Below, one piece after another: positions 43,828 through 51,031 of a stretch of DNA of 64,000 nucleotides; the stretch's first letter is position 1; the number at the start of each line of letters is the position of its first letter. A program made the position numbers and the translations under genes. Below the pieces are notes generated by a model. That model was not told the origin of the DNA, ran no database searches, and saw only the letters and a program-made list of their open reading frames with translations. Location of the stretch: positions 1-64,000 of the forward strand of contig NZ_JAQQWU010000005.1 in assembly GCF_028610625.1 (NCBI RefSeq). Reading direction: 5' to 3'. The stretch comes from Guptibacillus spartinae (GTDB lineage Bacteria > Bacillota > Bacilli > Bacillales > Guptibacillaceae).

Positions 43828-44063
43828 TTACAATTCACCTCTCTTATTAATTTCTGAATAAAACAATGGCAAGCTTTCATGCCCACAAAATTCAAAGCAT
43901 ACCTTACATTCTGATAACTTTTCTTTTTTGCTTCTAACCATTGTAGATCACCCTCTTCTTGTTTAAATGTAAGGAATCCCCTGTGTAGTTTGTTCACCAG
44001 GATCTTGTTAGGCGTCGCCCATGGGTGTATAGTCGAAATTACGATCACAATAGTTCCTATCAT
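43824..44063 (-). CDS. Small unrecognised protein upstream of the helical protein
   Basis: The open frame has 79 codons from ATG 44063, but no good ribosome site precedes that ATG; a GTG at about 43997 (VNKLHRGFLTF) is an alternative, giving about 57 residues. The core (LEAKKKSYQNVRYALNFVGMKACHCFIQKLI) is helical with two Cys. The stop overlaps the next gene's start. Could be a real small gene or the remains of a longer one. Confidence 0.45.
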   Translation of the reverse strand: MIGTIVIVISTIHPWATPNKILVNKLHRGFLTFKQEEGDLQWLEAKKKSYQNVRYALNFVGMKACHCFIQKLIREVNCK

Positions 44064-44110
44064 CCGTATTTTTATTTTAATTTTAACTCAACATTATCAT
44101 TTCACGTAAA

Positions 44111-44151
44111 AAGAGCCTATCTTAAAGATAAGCTCCTTGCCTGTTTTTTTG
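44111..44151 (-). terminator. Terminator of the GAGCCTATCTTA repeat family
   Basis: AGAGCCTATCTTAAAGATAAGCTCC folds into a short stem, with an A-run on its left (a T-run on the minus strand). It ends the DUF1801 transcript, 6-46 bases after its stop. Confidence 0.7.
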
Positions 44152-44156
44152 CGCCA

Positions 44157-44540
44157 TTAGTGAGTACCCCGGTTGCCTTCTGCTTTCCGATTGTTTTCAT
44201 TAACTCTATAGGTTACAATTCGGCGAATCAACTCATAAGGAATAGAGGCTTTAATAGGAAATTGCACCGCACCCTTCGAAGTTTTAAATCCCGATAATTC
44301 TTCTTTAAATGCGTGAATTCCGTTCGGGGTAGGGTAGAATCCAATATGATTCGTGTACGCAGCAAAATGAACTAAATTTCCTTTTAAAGCAAAAGTGGGC
44401 ATTTTATAACTTATTTTTTCCTCTGCTTCTGGCGCCGCTTCCTTTATAACCTTTCTGATCGTTTCCAGTATTTTTTGAACCTCAGGAGTAAACTGTGAAA
44501 TATAGTCATCGATTGATTCAGGAGTATTCGTTTGAGTCAT
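44157..44540 (-). CDS. DUF1801/YdhG (Fra)-like iron chaperone family protein
   Basis: From ATG 44540 (AAGGGG 7 bases upstream) the protein has 127 residues; an earlier ATG at 44606 adds a tail unlike the family. Typical pattern: SIDDYISQFTPEVQKILETIRKVIKEAAPEAEEKISYKMPTFALKGNLVHFAAYTNHIGFYPTP (about 9-72). B. subtilis Fra (YdhG) of this family has a frataxin-like fold and delivers iron for Fe-S and heme synthesis, though many paralogues are uncharacterised. Monocistronic. Confidence 0.88.
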   Translation of the reverse strand: MTQTNTPESIDDYISQFTPEVQKILETIRKVIKEAAPEAEEKISYKMPTFALKGNLVHFAAYTNHIGFYPTPNGIHAFKEELSGFKTSKGAVQFPIKASIPYELIRRIVTYRVNENNRKAEGNRGTH

Positions 44541-44658
44541 CTTCTTTCCCCTTTTCATAAATTGAGTGTTTCCGAAATAAGTCATCACTTCTTTAGCTAA
44601 CCACATGAAACAAATTCACCCGAAATCAGTACAAGATCATTTGTATTCTTTTGTACAT

Positions 44659-45993
44659 TTATCCCGTAAACAAATCTTCATCAGGATAACGTATATTCGT
44701 TCGGTCTGGTTGGGCTAATGAAAAGGCGAGCGTGAGTGGTCCAAGCTTTCCTAAAAACATGACAAAGACGATCGCGATCCTTCCGATCGTGGACAAATCG
44801 CCTGTAATGCCCATCGATAGTCCAACGGTCCCAAAAGCAGAGATCACCTCAAAAGCAATTTCAATAAAGGATTGATTTTCGGTCAACACGAGTACAAAAA
44901 TGGTTAAATACACCGTCATGATGCTAATGATTGTAATCGCCAGCGCTTTTAATACGATATGTTTTCTGATTGTTCTTCCATAAAGGACAGGATCACTTTT
45001 TCCACGAAGAAAGGTAATAACAGCCATAATAATCACAAAAGCGGTCGTTAGTTTGATCCCGCCTCCAGTTGAAGTGCTGCCTGCCCCGATAAACATTAAT
45101 ACAAACATAAAGAAAGCTGTATCGATTCCTATCCCGCTAATATCCACACTATTAAATCCAGCTGTTCTTGTCGTCACCGCCTGAAAATAGGAACCCCATA
45201 ACTTATCACCAAGTGATAAGTTGGCTAGCGCTTGCGGATTGTGATACTCCAAAATAAAAAACGTGAACATCGCGATGAGATTAATCACAACCGTCCCTGT
45301 CAGCATGACTTTCGAATGAAGGGCCATTCCCCGAAAGGTTTTGCTCCGAATAAGATCGTCTAGTACGGTAAACCCGATCCCTCCAACAATAAAGAGAAAA
45401 GAGATCACGATATTCACAACAGGATCCCCCACATAGTCCATTAAACTATTCGACCAGATCGAAAACCCAGCATTATTAAAAGCAGATATGGAATGAAAAA
45501 AGCTGGCATACGTTCCAGCCTGCCACCCCATTTCAGGTACCCATCGCGCTGCAAGAATAAGAAAGCCAATCGCTTCAACGGCCAAAGAGAAAATCAAAAT
45601 GTTTTTGACTAATTTAACTACCCCGCCGATCGAGGTTTGGTTGGTTGCCTGTTGCACAAGTAAACGGTGTTTCATGCCAATTTTACGTCCAAGCACCATG
45701 AAGATTAACACGGCAAACGTCATGATCCCGAGTCCACCAAGCTGGATTAATGAAACAATGACAATTTCACCAAATAGCGTAAACGCTTGGCCTGTATCAA
45801 CGACCACTAATCCAGTTACCGTCATGGCGGATGTAGCTGTAAATAACGCATCCACCCACGTAATCCCATCTGTCGTAGCAAAAGGCAATTTCAATAATCC
45901 TGTTCCAACAAAAATCAAGACGACGAAAACAAAGATCAGAACTTGCGGCGGACTAAGTTTAATAAACTTTAAGGCAAACCGATTTGTCATCAT
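44659..45993 (-). CDS. ktrB: Potassium uptake membrane subunit KtrB
   Basis: A 444-residue TrkH/KtrB-type K+ channel-like transporter with four M1-P-M2 repeats. Selectivity loops are visible as SAMTVTGLVV, SAFNNAGFSI, TRTAGFNSV and SAFGTVGLSMG, and the gating segment as GAGSTSTGGGIKLTT. It forms a dimer that docks on the KtrA octameric ring encoded 3 bases upstream. The complex imports K+ (with Na+) during osmotic stress. The KtrAB operon sits behind a c-di-AMP riboswitch. Confidence 0.95.
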   Translation of the reverse strand: MMTNRFALKFIKLSPPQVLIFVFVVLIFVGTGLLKLPFATTDGITWVDALFTATSAMTVTGLVVVDTGQAFTLFGEIVIVSLIQLGGLGIMTFAVLIFMVLGRKIGMKHRLLVQQATNQTSIGGVVKLVKNILIFSLAVEAIGFLILAARWVPEMGWQAGTYASFFHSISAFNNAGFSIWSNSLMDYVGDPVVNIVISFLFIVGGIGFTVLDDLIRSKTFRGMALHSKVMLTGTVVINLIAMFTFFILEYHNPQALANLSLGDKLWGSYFQAVTTRTAGFNSVDISGIGIDTAFFMFVLMFIGAGSTSTGGGIKLTTAFVIIMAVITFLRGKSDPVLYGRTIRKHIVLKALAITIISIMTVYLTIFVLVLTENQSFIEIAFEVISAFGTVGLSMGITGDLSTIGRIAIVFVMFLGKLGPLTLAFSLAQPDRTNIRYPDEDLFTG

Positions 45994-45996
45994 CCC

Positions 45997-46656
45997 TTAT
46001 ACCCCTGACTGTTCAAATCGCTCAAGATTGTCGTTGTTTCCAATCAGGACTAAGACATCCTCTTTCTCAATCGTCGACTCAGCAGCAGGAGACACAAGGA
46101 TGTTTTTATCTTTTTTCTTAATCGCTACCACTGTGACACCAAACCTTCCCCTGATATCCAATTTACTTAACGACTTCCCAGATATTTTCTGTGTGGCAAT
46201 CACTTCGATAATACTATACTCATCAGAAAGCTCGACGTAATCGATGATCTTTTCAGAAACCACATGATGGGCTACGCGTTTCGCCATTTCACTCTCTGGG
46301 TGAATAATGTGATCCGCCCCTATTTTTTCAAGTACTTTATGATGATAATCGTTTTTTGCTTTCACCCACACTTTCTTAACGCCCATTTCTTTTAAGAGCA
46401 GGGTTGTTAAAATACTGGATTGGAGATCATCCCCGTGGGAAACAAAAACGTGATCAAAATTCCGTATCCCGATTCGCTGTAAATTGCCTTCCACTGTCGC
46501 ATCTAAAACGAGCGTTTGGGTGGCAAAATTTGAGTATTCATTAACACGCTGGCTATCTTTATCGATCCCAAGAACTTCGACATTCCGCCTATTCAACTCT
46601 TTACAAAGCGTTCCCCCAAATCGGCCAAGTCCAATAATCGCAAAACTTTTTTTCAT
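45997..46656 (-). CDS. ktrA: Potassium uptake regulatory subunit KtrA
   Basis: ATG 46656 follows GAGGGGAGAAGG and gives 219 residues, the KtrA length. RCK-N Rossmann fold starts FAIIGLGRFGGTL (G9, G11, G14) and binds ATP/ADP and NAD(H). The RCK-C domain (about 135-219) is the c-di-AMP-binding part in this family. It gates KtrB. Because both transcription (riboswitch) and protein can respond to c-di-AMP, uptake is doubly controlled. Confidence 0.95.
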   Translation of the reverse strand: MKKSFAIIGLGRFGGTLCKELNRRNVEVLGIDKDSQRVNEYSNFATQTLVLDATVEGNLQRIGIRNFDHVFVSHGDDLQSSILTTLLLKEMGVKKVWVKAKNDYHHKVLEKIGADHIIHPESEMAKRVAHHVVSEKIIDYVELSDEYSIIEVIATQKISGKSLSKLDIRGRFGVTVVAIKKKDKNILVSPAAESTIEKEDVLVLIGNNDNLERFEQSGV

Positions 46657-46733
46657 GATGCCTTCTCCCCTCAACTGCAATTCCATTATGCTCTTAATCT
46701 GTCCATCACCTAAAAGGATAAATCATTTTGCGC

Positions 46734-46770
46734 ACAAAAAAGACCACAGACAAATTAGCCTGTGGTCCTA
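46734..46770 (-). terminator. Riboswitch terminator before ktrA
   Basis: GACCACAG (46742-46749) pairs with CTGTGGTC (46760-46767); the minus strand continues with a T-run (46734-46741). Between aptamer and gene, so it is the OFF-state terminator. Confidence 0.9.
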
Positions 46771-46802
46771 AATTTCGAACACAAGTTTCATCGTCTTCCC
46801 TC

Positions 46803-46935
46803 ATAACGCTTACGGAGTTAGCTGTCGGATTCGGGCGATAAGAGTAGCCCTACCTATGCTTTCATAGGATTCACCCCAAGCAGTAAACTGCATCAAAATT
46901 GGGTCCCCCGCACCATAATAGGTTTAAGCGATTTA
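46803..46935 (-). ncRNA. c-di-AMP (ydaO/yuaA) riboswitch upstream of ktrA
   Basis: On the minus strand, characteristic words appear in order: AATCGCTTAAACC, GCGGGGGACCCAA, GGGGTGAATCCT, GTAGGGCTAC, ATCGCCCGAATCCGACAGCTAA and CTCCGTAAGCGTTA. High c-di-AMP (signalling high K+) should favour the terminator at 46734 and stop ktrAB expression, as known for B. subtilis ktrA (yuaA). Confidence 0.93.
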
Positions 46936-47196
46936 AGATTAAGAAACGGTTGATTGATCTAACTGAGACATAGTTTACTCCTGAATATTTAAAAAGTAAA
47001 TACTTTTTATTTCTCCAAAAGAAAGACCGTCCGTTTCACTTACTGCCTCACGAAAAAAGAGCCGATTTTTATACACATAAGCTCCGTGATTATACTCTAT
47101 TCTTTTAGCTTTCTTTCCTCAATCCGCTCCATAACTGACTTTGGAATCCAAAAGCACGATTGTCCTCCAAAAGGGGATTTGATGGATGGATAAGAG
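46936..47196. other. Upstream region of the ktrA riboswitch
   Basis: A weak promoter pair on the minus strand (TTTACT and TAAACT, 17-base spacing, about 46967-46996) precedes the aptamer. A GAGCCGATTTTTATACACAT word near 47060 resembles the GAGCCTATCTTA family loosely. No gene seen. Confidence 0.4.
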
Positions 47197-47246
47197 GGCT
47201 TACGTAACCCCGGACAACAAATTTTTTGTCCGGGGTTACGTAAGCC
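47197..47246. repeat. Perfect 21-bp inverted repeat with 8-base loop
   Basis: Arms 47197-47217 and 47226-47246 are perfectly complementary (GGCTTACGTAACCCCGGACA and one more A on the left). It lies 7 bases after the small membrane protein stop. The flanks lack a T-run in either direction, so it is not a standard terminator, although the loop contains TTTT. Confidence 0.85.
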
Positions 47247-47253
47247 AAAGCAT

Positions 47254-47433
47254 TTACTTTTCTTCTGATTCACTGATGTCCTGACGGAACTCCAGTCTCT
47301 TCATTTCCAACTCCACCTTTTTTGCTTCAAGGTCAAGCTCTTTCATTTTGATATCTCTTTCGGTTTTCTTTACATAGCCATAATAGATGAGTGAGAAACC
47401 AACCACGATTGTAAGATAAAAAAATAGCCCCAT
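47254..47433 (-). CDS. Small single-span membrane protein with charged tail
   Basis: ATG 47433 has GGGAGATG upstream and gives 59 residues; the frame also extends to 47478. Residues 1-20 are hydrophobic (MGLFFYLTIVVGFSLIYYGY), followed by a Lys/Glu-rich helix (KTERDIKMKELDLEAKKVELEMKR) that looks coiled-coil. This shape is common among small Bacillus envelope proteins of unknown function. Monocistronic. Confidence 0.7.
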   Translation of the reverse strand: MGLFFYLTIVVGFSLIYYGYVKKTERDIKMKELDLEAKKVELEMKRLEFRQDISESEEK

Positions 47434-47617
47434 CCGTTCATCTCCCTGATTATAAAAATAATTGAAATATCCATACAATGATCTATATGCCTTTCCACTA
47501 GCTGCAAGACTTCCTTCTACAAAGGCTATCTCTTGCCACTAGAACACGTTTCACCTTTATTCCCACTGCAGCGTTTACCACGAGGTTGTCATTGCTCTGA
47601 GATCACGGAATTCTCGC

Positions 47618-47812
47618 TTACTCCTCATTCGCATGTTTCGGTTTTACGATAAGGAGTAACAAAAAGCTCAACCATGAGATACTTAGCATAATAACGAATA
47701 ATAGATTCCAAGTAGATTGTTCTTTTACTAAATCGACTACCTCTAACAGAAGTAGAATTGAGATGACGATGAAAGCGATGGTATTTGCATTTGAAAGGAT
47801 TACTTTCCTCAC
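47618..47812 (-). CDS. Small two-helix membrane protein
   Basis: The GTG at 47812 has AAGGAGG 7 bases upstream. The 64-residue product has two hydrophobic helices (about 9-27 and 36-56) and a short charged C-terminus (KPKHANEE). No family recognised. A frame shifted by one (to 47831) lacks hydrophobic or family character and is rejected. Confidence 0.72.
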   Translation of the reverse strand: MRKVILSNANTIAFIVISILLLLEVVDLVKEQSTWNLLFVIMLSISWLSFLLLLIVKPKHANEE

Positions 47813-47898
47813 TTCTAGACCTCCTTGCCATTTACGAATCGTCCCACATTCTTGATGGAGTGTTAAAGCGATTATTCCTGTTAGACAATTGAACTAGT

Positions 47899-48453
47899 TT
47901 AGCTGTTTGAAAAGAACCACTCTTTTTCATATTTAAGATTTAGCAAATCTCCAACTCCAAATGCAAACTCTATAAAGGCTGATCCTTTCGCTGTGATCAA
48001 ATAATCATCTACTACAACTGGAGAATGTACATAATTCTCTTCGTGAAATGTACCTAAGAAACGCCTTTGTTCAGTGGTTAATCCTGTAGTATACCGTTTC
48101 TCATCCAGCACACCACTTGCGGATAATAAATAAGGAGCACTTGATATGGCAGCAATGATACGATTCTGGTCATGAATCTTATGTAAAAAGGAAAACAGAT
48201 CATGATGGTCAACTAGATGCTCAAAATCATCAACACCCGGAAGGACCACACTGTCTAAGAGATTTCGATCAAACTCATTAATGGTAGATTCCGGTATACA
48301 AGGTAAGCCAGCTTCTCCATATATAGGATTACTGTTCAACCCTAGAAATACAGTTTGTTTTCCACCTTGTTTCAATACCGATAATAGTACGGAAAGCTCA
48401 TATTCACTAAATCTAGGATAAAGTATAATCCCTGTATAAAAAGGTTCTTTCAT
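47899..48453 (-). CDS. DJ-1/PfpI-like protein lacking the nucleophile cysteine
   Basis: From ATG 48453 (AGGAAGGAG upstream) it has 184 residues. The DJ-1/PfpI (class I glutamine amidotransferase-like) fold is visible: GIILYPRFSEYELSVLLSVL, VVLPGVDDF, and the nucleophile elbow region AAISSAPYLLSASGVL. The elbow normally reads A(I/V)C; here Ser stands in place of Cys, so classical peptidase, glyoxalase or deglycase chemistry is doubtful. Could be a binding protein or use Ser. Monocistronic. Confidence 0.85.
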   Translation of the reverse strand: MKEPFYTGIILYPRFSEYELSVLLSVLKQGGKQTVFLGLNSNPIYGEAGLPCIPESTINEFDRNLLDSVVLPGVDDFEHLVDHHDLFSFLHKIHDQNRIIAAISSAPYLLSASGVLDEKRYTTGLTTEQRRFLGTFHEENYVHSPVVVDDYLITAKGSAFIEFAFGVGDLLNLKYEKEWFFSNS

Positions 48454-48667
48454 GTTTCGCTCCTTCCTCAACGATCGCTCTCATGTTTAAAAAAGTAAAC
48501 GAATCATCCTTGGATATGAGATTCATCTATTATCGAATGGCTGCTTCCCCAAGGATGATACCCTTCACCTATCTACCCTCTGTATTTGAAACCTTCATTA
48601 AAGAATTGCTCCCGAGATAATGGAGCTAAGTTTAGCTATTGAAAAGCAAAAATTCACAGTAAGAACC

Positions 48668-48877
48668 TTAAAAATAAGTATGACAATGCGAACATTGATT
48701 CCTTTCTAGTGAGGTCCTTTTGTTCGATTGTCCACATTTTTCACAGGTTACATACTTAGAAGATTCGCTTGCAGATCCAAATAATAGGTTTTTAGCATTC
48801 CTTTCTGATTTGATAAAGTACTTTGTAAAGAAGAAGAACGCTGTGCCAACGATCAATAGAAAAAATAACATCCCCAT
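48668..48877 (-). CDS. Small membrane protein with zinc-ribbon tail
   Basis: This 69-residue protein has one transmembrane helix (about 3-20) and a C-terminal CEKCGQ...CSHCH four-ligand motif (Cys45, Cys48, Cys62, Cys65), a likely zinc ribbon. GGGGGGACAAGG precedes ATG 48877. Unknown function; zinc-ribbon plus one helix is typical of small Bacillus envelope or quality-control proteins. Confidence 0.72.
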   Translation of the reverse strand: MGMLFFLLIVGTAFFFFTKYFIKSERNAKNLLFGSASESSKYVTCEKCGQSNKRTSLERNQCSHCHTYF

Positions 48878-49246
48878 CCTTGTCCCCCCATAACATCAGC
48901 TTCAACAGTAACGTTTTCCACCACCATCATTTTACCTAACCATTTTTTTACCACAGTAATGATACGATTTTTATGAAAAATAGTTTCAATTCATCGCCGG
49001 GGGCAGCTAATATTAATTATACCTACTTTTTGACACGAGGAAAGGAGCCTACCTTCTAACAGATAAGCTCCGAGATCCTAGAATAGGAGATAAAACATCA
49101 CTTTCAACTTCTCCACGTTATATCTTCATAAATGTGAGAGATCGATCTTACCTGGAGTAGGTATTTCTCGTTTATCCACTAGTAACTCCTTCTTATTTGA
49201 AGATTTGAATGCAACATAATAGCTCTCAAATTCCCTGACTTCCTTT
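48878..49246. other. Intergenic region with repeat-family terminator
   Basis: The region holds a hairpin of the GGAGCCTATCTTA/AGATAAGCTCC family (49044-49071) and otherwise no gene. It separates the short KdpD gene from the zinc-ribbon gene. Confidence 0.5.
49043..49072. terminator. GGAGCCTACCTT/AGATAAGCTCC hairpin
   Basis: Arms GGAGC-TA-CT and AG-TA-GCTCC form a stem with one internal mismatch and a 6-base loop; on the minus strand it is followed by TTTCCTCG. Probable terminator of the kdp region transcript. Confidence 0.5.
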
Positions 49247-50380
49247 CTAGGAATTAGGGTTCTCAGCTACAATGTGAATGTCAATTCCGTCTGTATAACG
49301 CATAATGTTATTTACAATGGATCCTTTTGTAATCTCCTCCCAGCGACTCCTTGCCGACTGGCCCATTACAATTTGAGTTACGCGGTATTTCATTGCGATG
49401 TCTGTAATTAATCGCGGGATGCTTCTCCCATCTTTATCTTCTACGATAAAAGTCGCGTTAAACTGATTGCACAACTCCTTCCATCTTCTTAGATGCGTCT
49501 CATTTGGTTTTGACGCAATGTGCAATACATAAAATGGCGCGTTAAGTCTCTTCGCAAAACGCCAGCCTCGCCGAATTAACATTTCGGCATTTGCATCATA
49601 TTGCACACATACCATAATTTTTTCTGTCCCATTAAAGAAAGGAGTCCCATGAGCTTCATTAATTTTCTCTATGCGCTCATCTACATCATCAGCTACTTCT
49701 CGTAACGCCAACTCCCTTAAGGCCGAAAGGTTGTTATTATTAAAAAAGTTTTGTAAGGCTTGTTTCACTTTAGTTGGATCGTATATTTTCCCTGTTCTAA
49801 GCCGTTCCTGCAAAATTTCTGGCGTCACATCTATTAAGATGATTTCCTTTGCTTCCTGCAAAATGGTGTCAGGCACTCGTTCCCGTACCTTAACTCCAGT
49901 AATTTGCTGAATTTTATCGTGCAAACTTTCTAAATGTTGGATATTGACGGCGGAAATTACATCGATCCCCTGATTTAAGATTTCGAGTACATCTTCATAT
50001 CGTTTTTTATTTTTTGATCCTGGCACATTGGTGTGAGCTAATTCATCAATGAATACTACCTCAGGATTTCTTGCAACAATAGCTGCTACATCTAGTTCTT
50101 TGAGTTGATGCCCTTTATACGGAATAACTTTCAAAGGAATAATTTCTAAATCTTGGATCAAGCTTTCCGTTTCTTTACGGCCATGAGATTCAATAAGCCC
50201 TATTAATACATCGATTCCAGATTGTCTCATCTCATGTGCTTCTTGAAGCATGCGGTAGGACTTCCCCACCCCTGGAGCAGAACCGATATAGAGTTTAAAC
50301 TGGCCTTTTTTTGAGTCTTCAATGTCTTTCAAGAAATCTTCTGGGCTTTTTCTTTTAGACCTACCCTCATCTTCCATCAT
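49247..50380 (-). CDS. kdpD: Short KdpD: sensor and USP domains without kinase
   Basis: The 377-residue protein corresponds to only the N-terminal part of KdpD (full length about 890). The KdpD ATP-binding domain has Walker A GSAPGVGKS (33-41) and Walker B VVFIDELAHTN (108-118), followed by a universal-stress-protein-like domain (about 250-377) ending AENPNS. The four transmembrane helices and the histidine kinase are absent, and no kdpE is nearby. Such truncated KdpD is known in other Bacilli. In S. aureus the USP domain of KdpD binds c-di-AMP, which fits the c-di-AMP riboswitch that leads this operon. A terminator lies between kdpC and this gene. Confidence 0.92.
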   Translation of the reverse strand: MMEDEGRSKRKSPEDFLKDIEDSKKGQFKLYIGSAPGVGKSYRMLQEAHEMRQSGIDVLIGLIESHGRKETESLIQDLEIIPLKVIPYKGHQLKELDVAAIVARNPEVVFIDELAHTNVPGSKNKKRYEDVLEILNQGIDVISAVNIQHLESLHDKIQQITGVKVRERVPDTILQEAKEIILIDVTPEILQERLRTGKIYDPTKVKQALQNFFNNNNLSALRELALREVADDVDERIEKINEAHGTPFFNGTEKIMVCVQYDANAEMLIRRGWRFAKRLNAPFYVLHIASKPNETHLRRWKELCNQFNATFIVEDKDGRSIPRLITDIAMKYRVTQIVMGQSARSRWEEITKGSIVNNIMRYTDGIDIHIVAENPNS

Positions 50381-50398
50381 ATGTGCACCTCCATGATG

Positions 50399-50426
50399 AG
50401 AAAAAGAGACTGCATACTACAGTCTC
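50399..50426 (-). terminator. Intrinsic terminator between kdpC and the short kdpD
   Basis: GAGACTG (50406-50412) pairs with CAGTCTC (50420-50426) with a 7-base loop and the minus strand then reads TTTTTCTC. It should cut most transcripts before the KdpD gene, so KdpD is made at lower level than KdpFABC. Confidence 0.85.
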
Positions 50427-50434
50427 CAAATCTC

Positions 50435-51019
50435 TTAGGGTGTTCGTTTTTCATCTATAGCTAGATTTAACATCAACACGTTCACTCCTGGTGATCCAAA
50501 TATCCCCATCGAAGGTTCTTGGGTATGTGTTTCAATTAAATTTTCTAATGTTTTTTCATTAATTCCAGTAAATTCAGCCACACGCGGTACTTGGGATAAA
50601 GCGGCCTCAGGTGAAATATGAGGGTCCAATCCAGATGCTGAATTTGTTACTAAATCATTCGGTAAATCCTCAATAGAGACCTCTGGGTTTTGTTCTGACC
50701 AACGCTCCGTATCTTGAATAGTCCTCTCAATCAGATTAGGGTTTGAAGGAGCATAGTTTGGTGAACCTGAACCTGCTGCATCATAATTTATGCTTGATAC
50801 TCTGCTATGGAAGTATCCTGGTTCATCAAATGACTGACCAATGAGTTCAGACCCAATAACCTTTCCTTCGCTATTGTATACTAAGCTTCCATCTGCCTGT
50901 TTGTTAAAGAGCCCTTGCCCAACAGCGGTAACCGCTAATGGGTAGAGAAGTCCACATATAACCATTACGCCAAGACTTAATCTCATGAGATTCCATATGG
51001 AAAATCCATGCTTTTTCAT
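50435..51019 (-). CDS. kdpC: Potassium-transporting ATPase subunit KdpC
   Basis: A 194-residue membrane-anchored subunit with one N-terminal transmembrane helix (about 10-31), then an extracellular domain with GSELIGQSF, YFHSRVSS, GSGSPNYAPSNP and NLVTNSASGLDPHISPEAALSQVPRVA. It stabilises the KdpA-KdpB complex. AGGAGGGCATTTGG precedes ATG 51019. 12 bases after kdpB. Confidence 0.94.
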   Translation of the reverse strand: MKKHGFSIWNLMRLSLGVMVICGLLYPLAVTAVGQGLFNKQADGSLVYNSEGKVIGSELIGQSFDEPGYFHSRVSSINYDAAGSGSPNYAPSNPNLIERTIQDTERWSEQNPEVSIEDLPNDLVTNSASGLDPHISPEAALSQVPRVAEFTGINEKTLENLIETHTQEPSMGIFGSPGVNVLMLNLAIDEKRTP

Positions 51020-51031
51020 CCAAATGCCCTC

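Noticed and set aside
47625-47831. Alternative frame over the two-helix membrane protein
   Set aside because: Arg/Ser-rich without hydrophobic helices; the other frame has AAGGAGG and GTG at the right distance.
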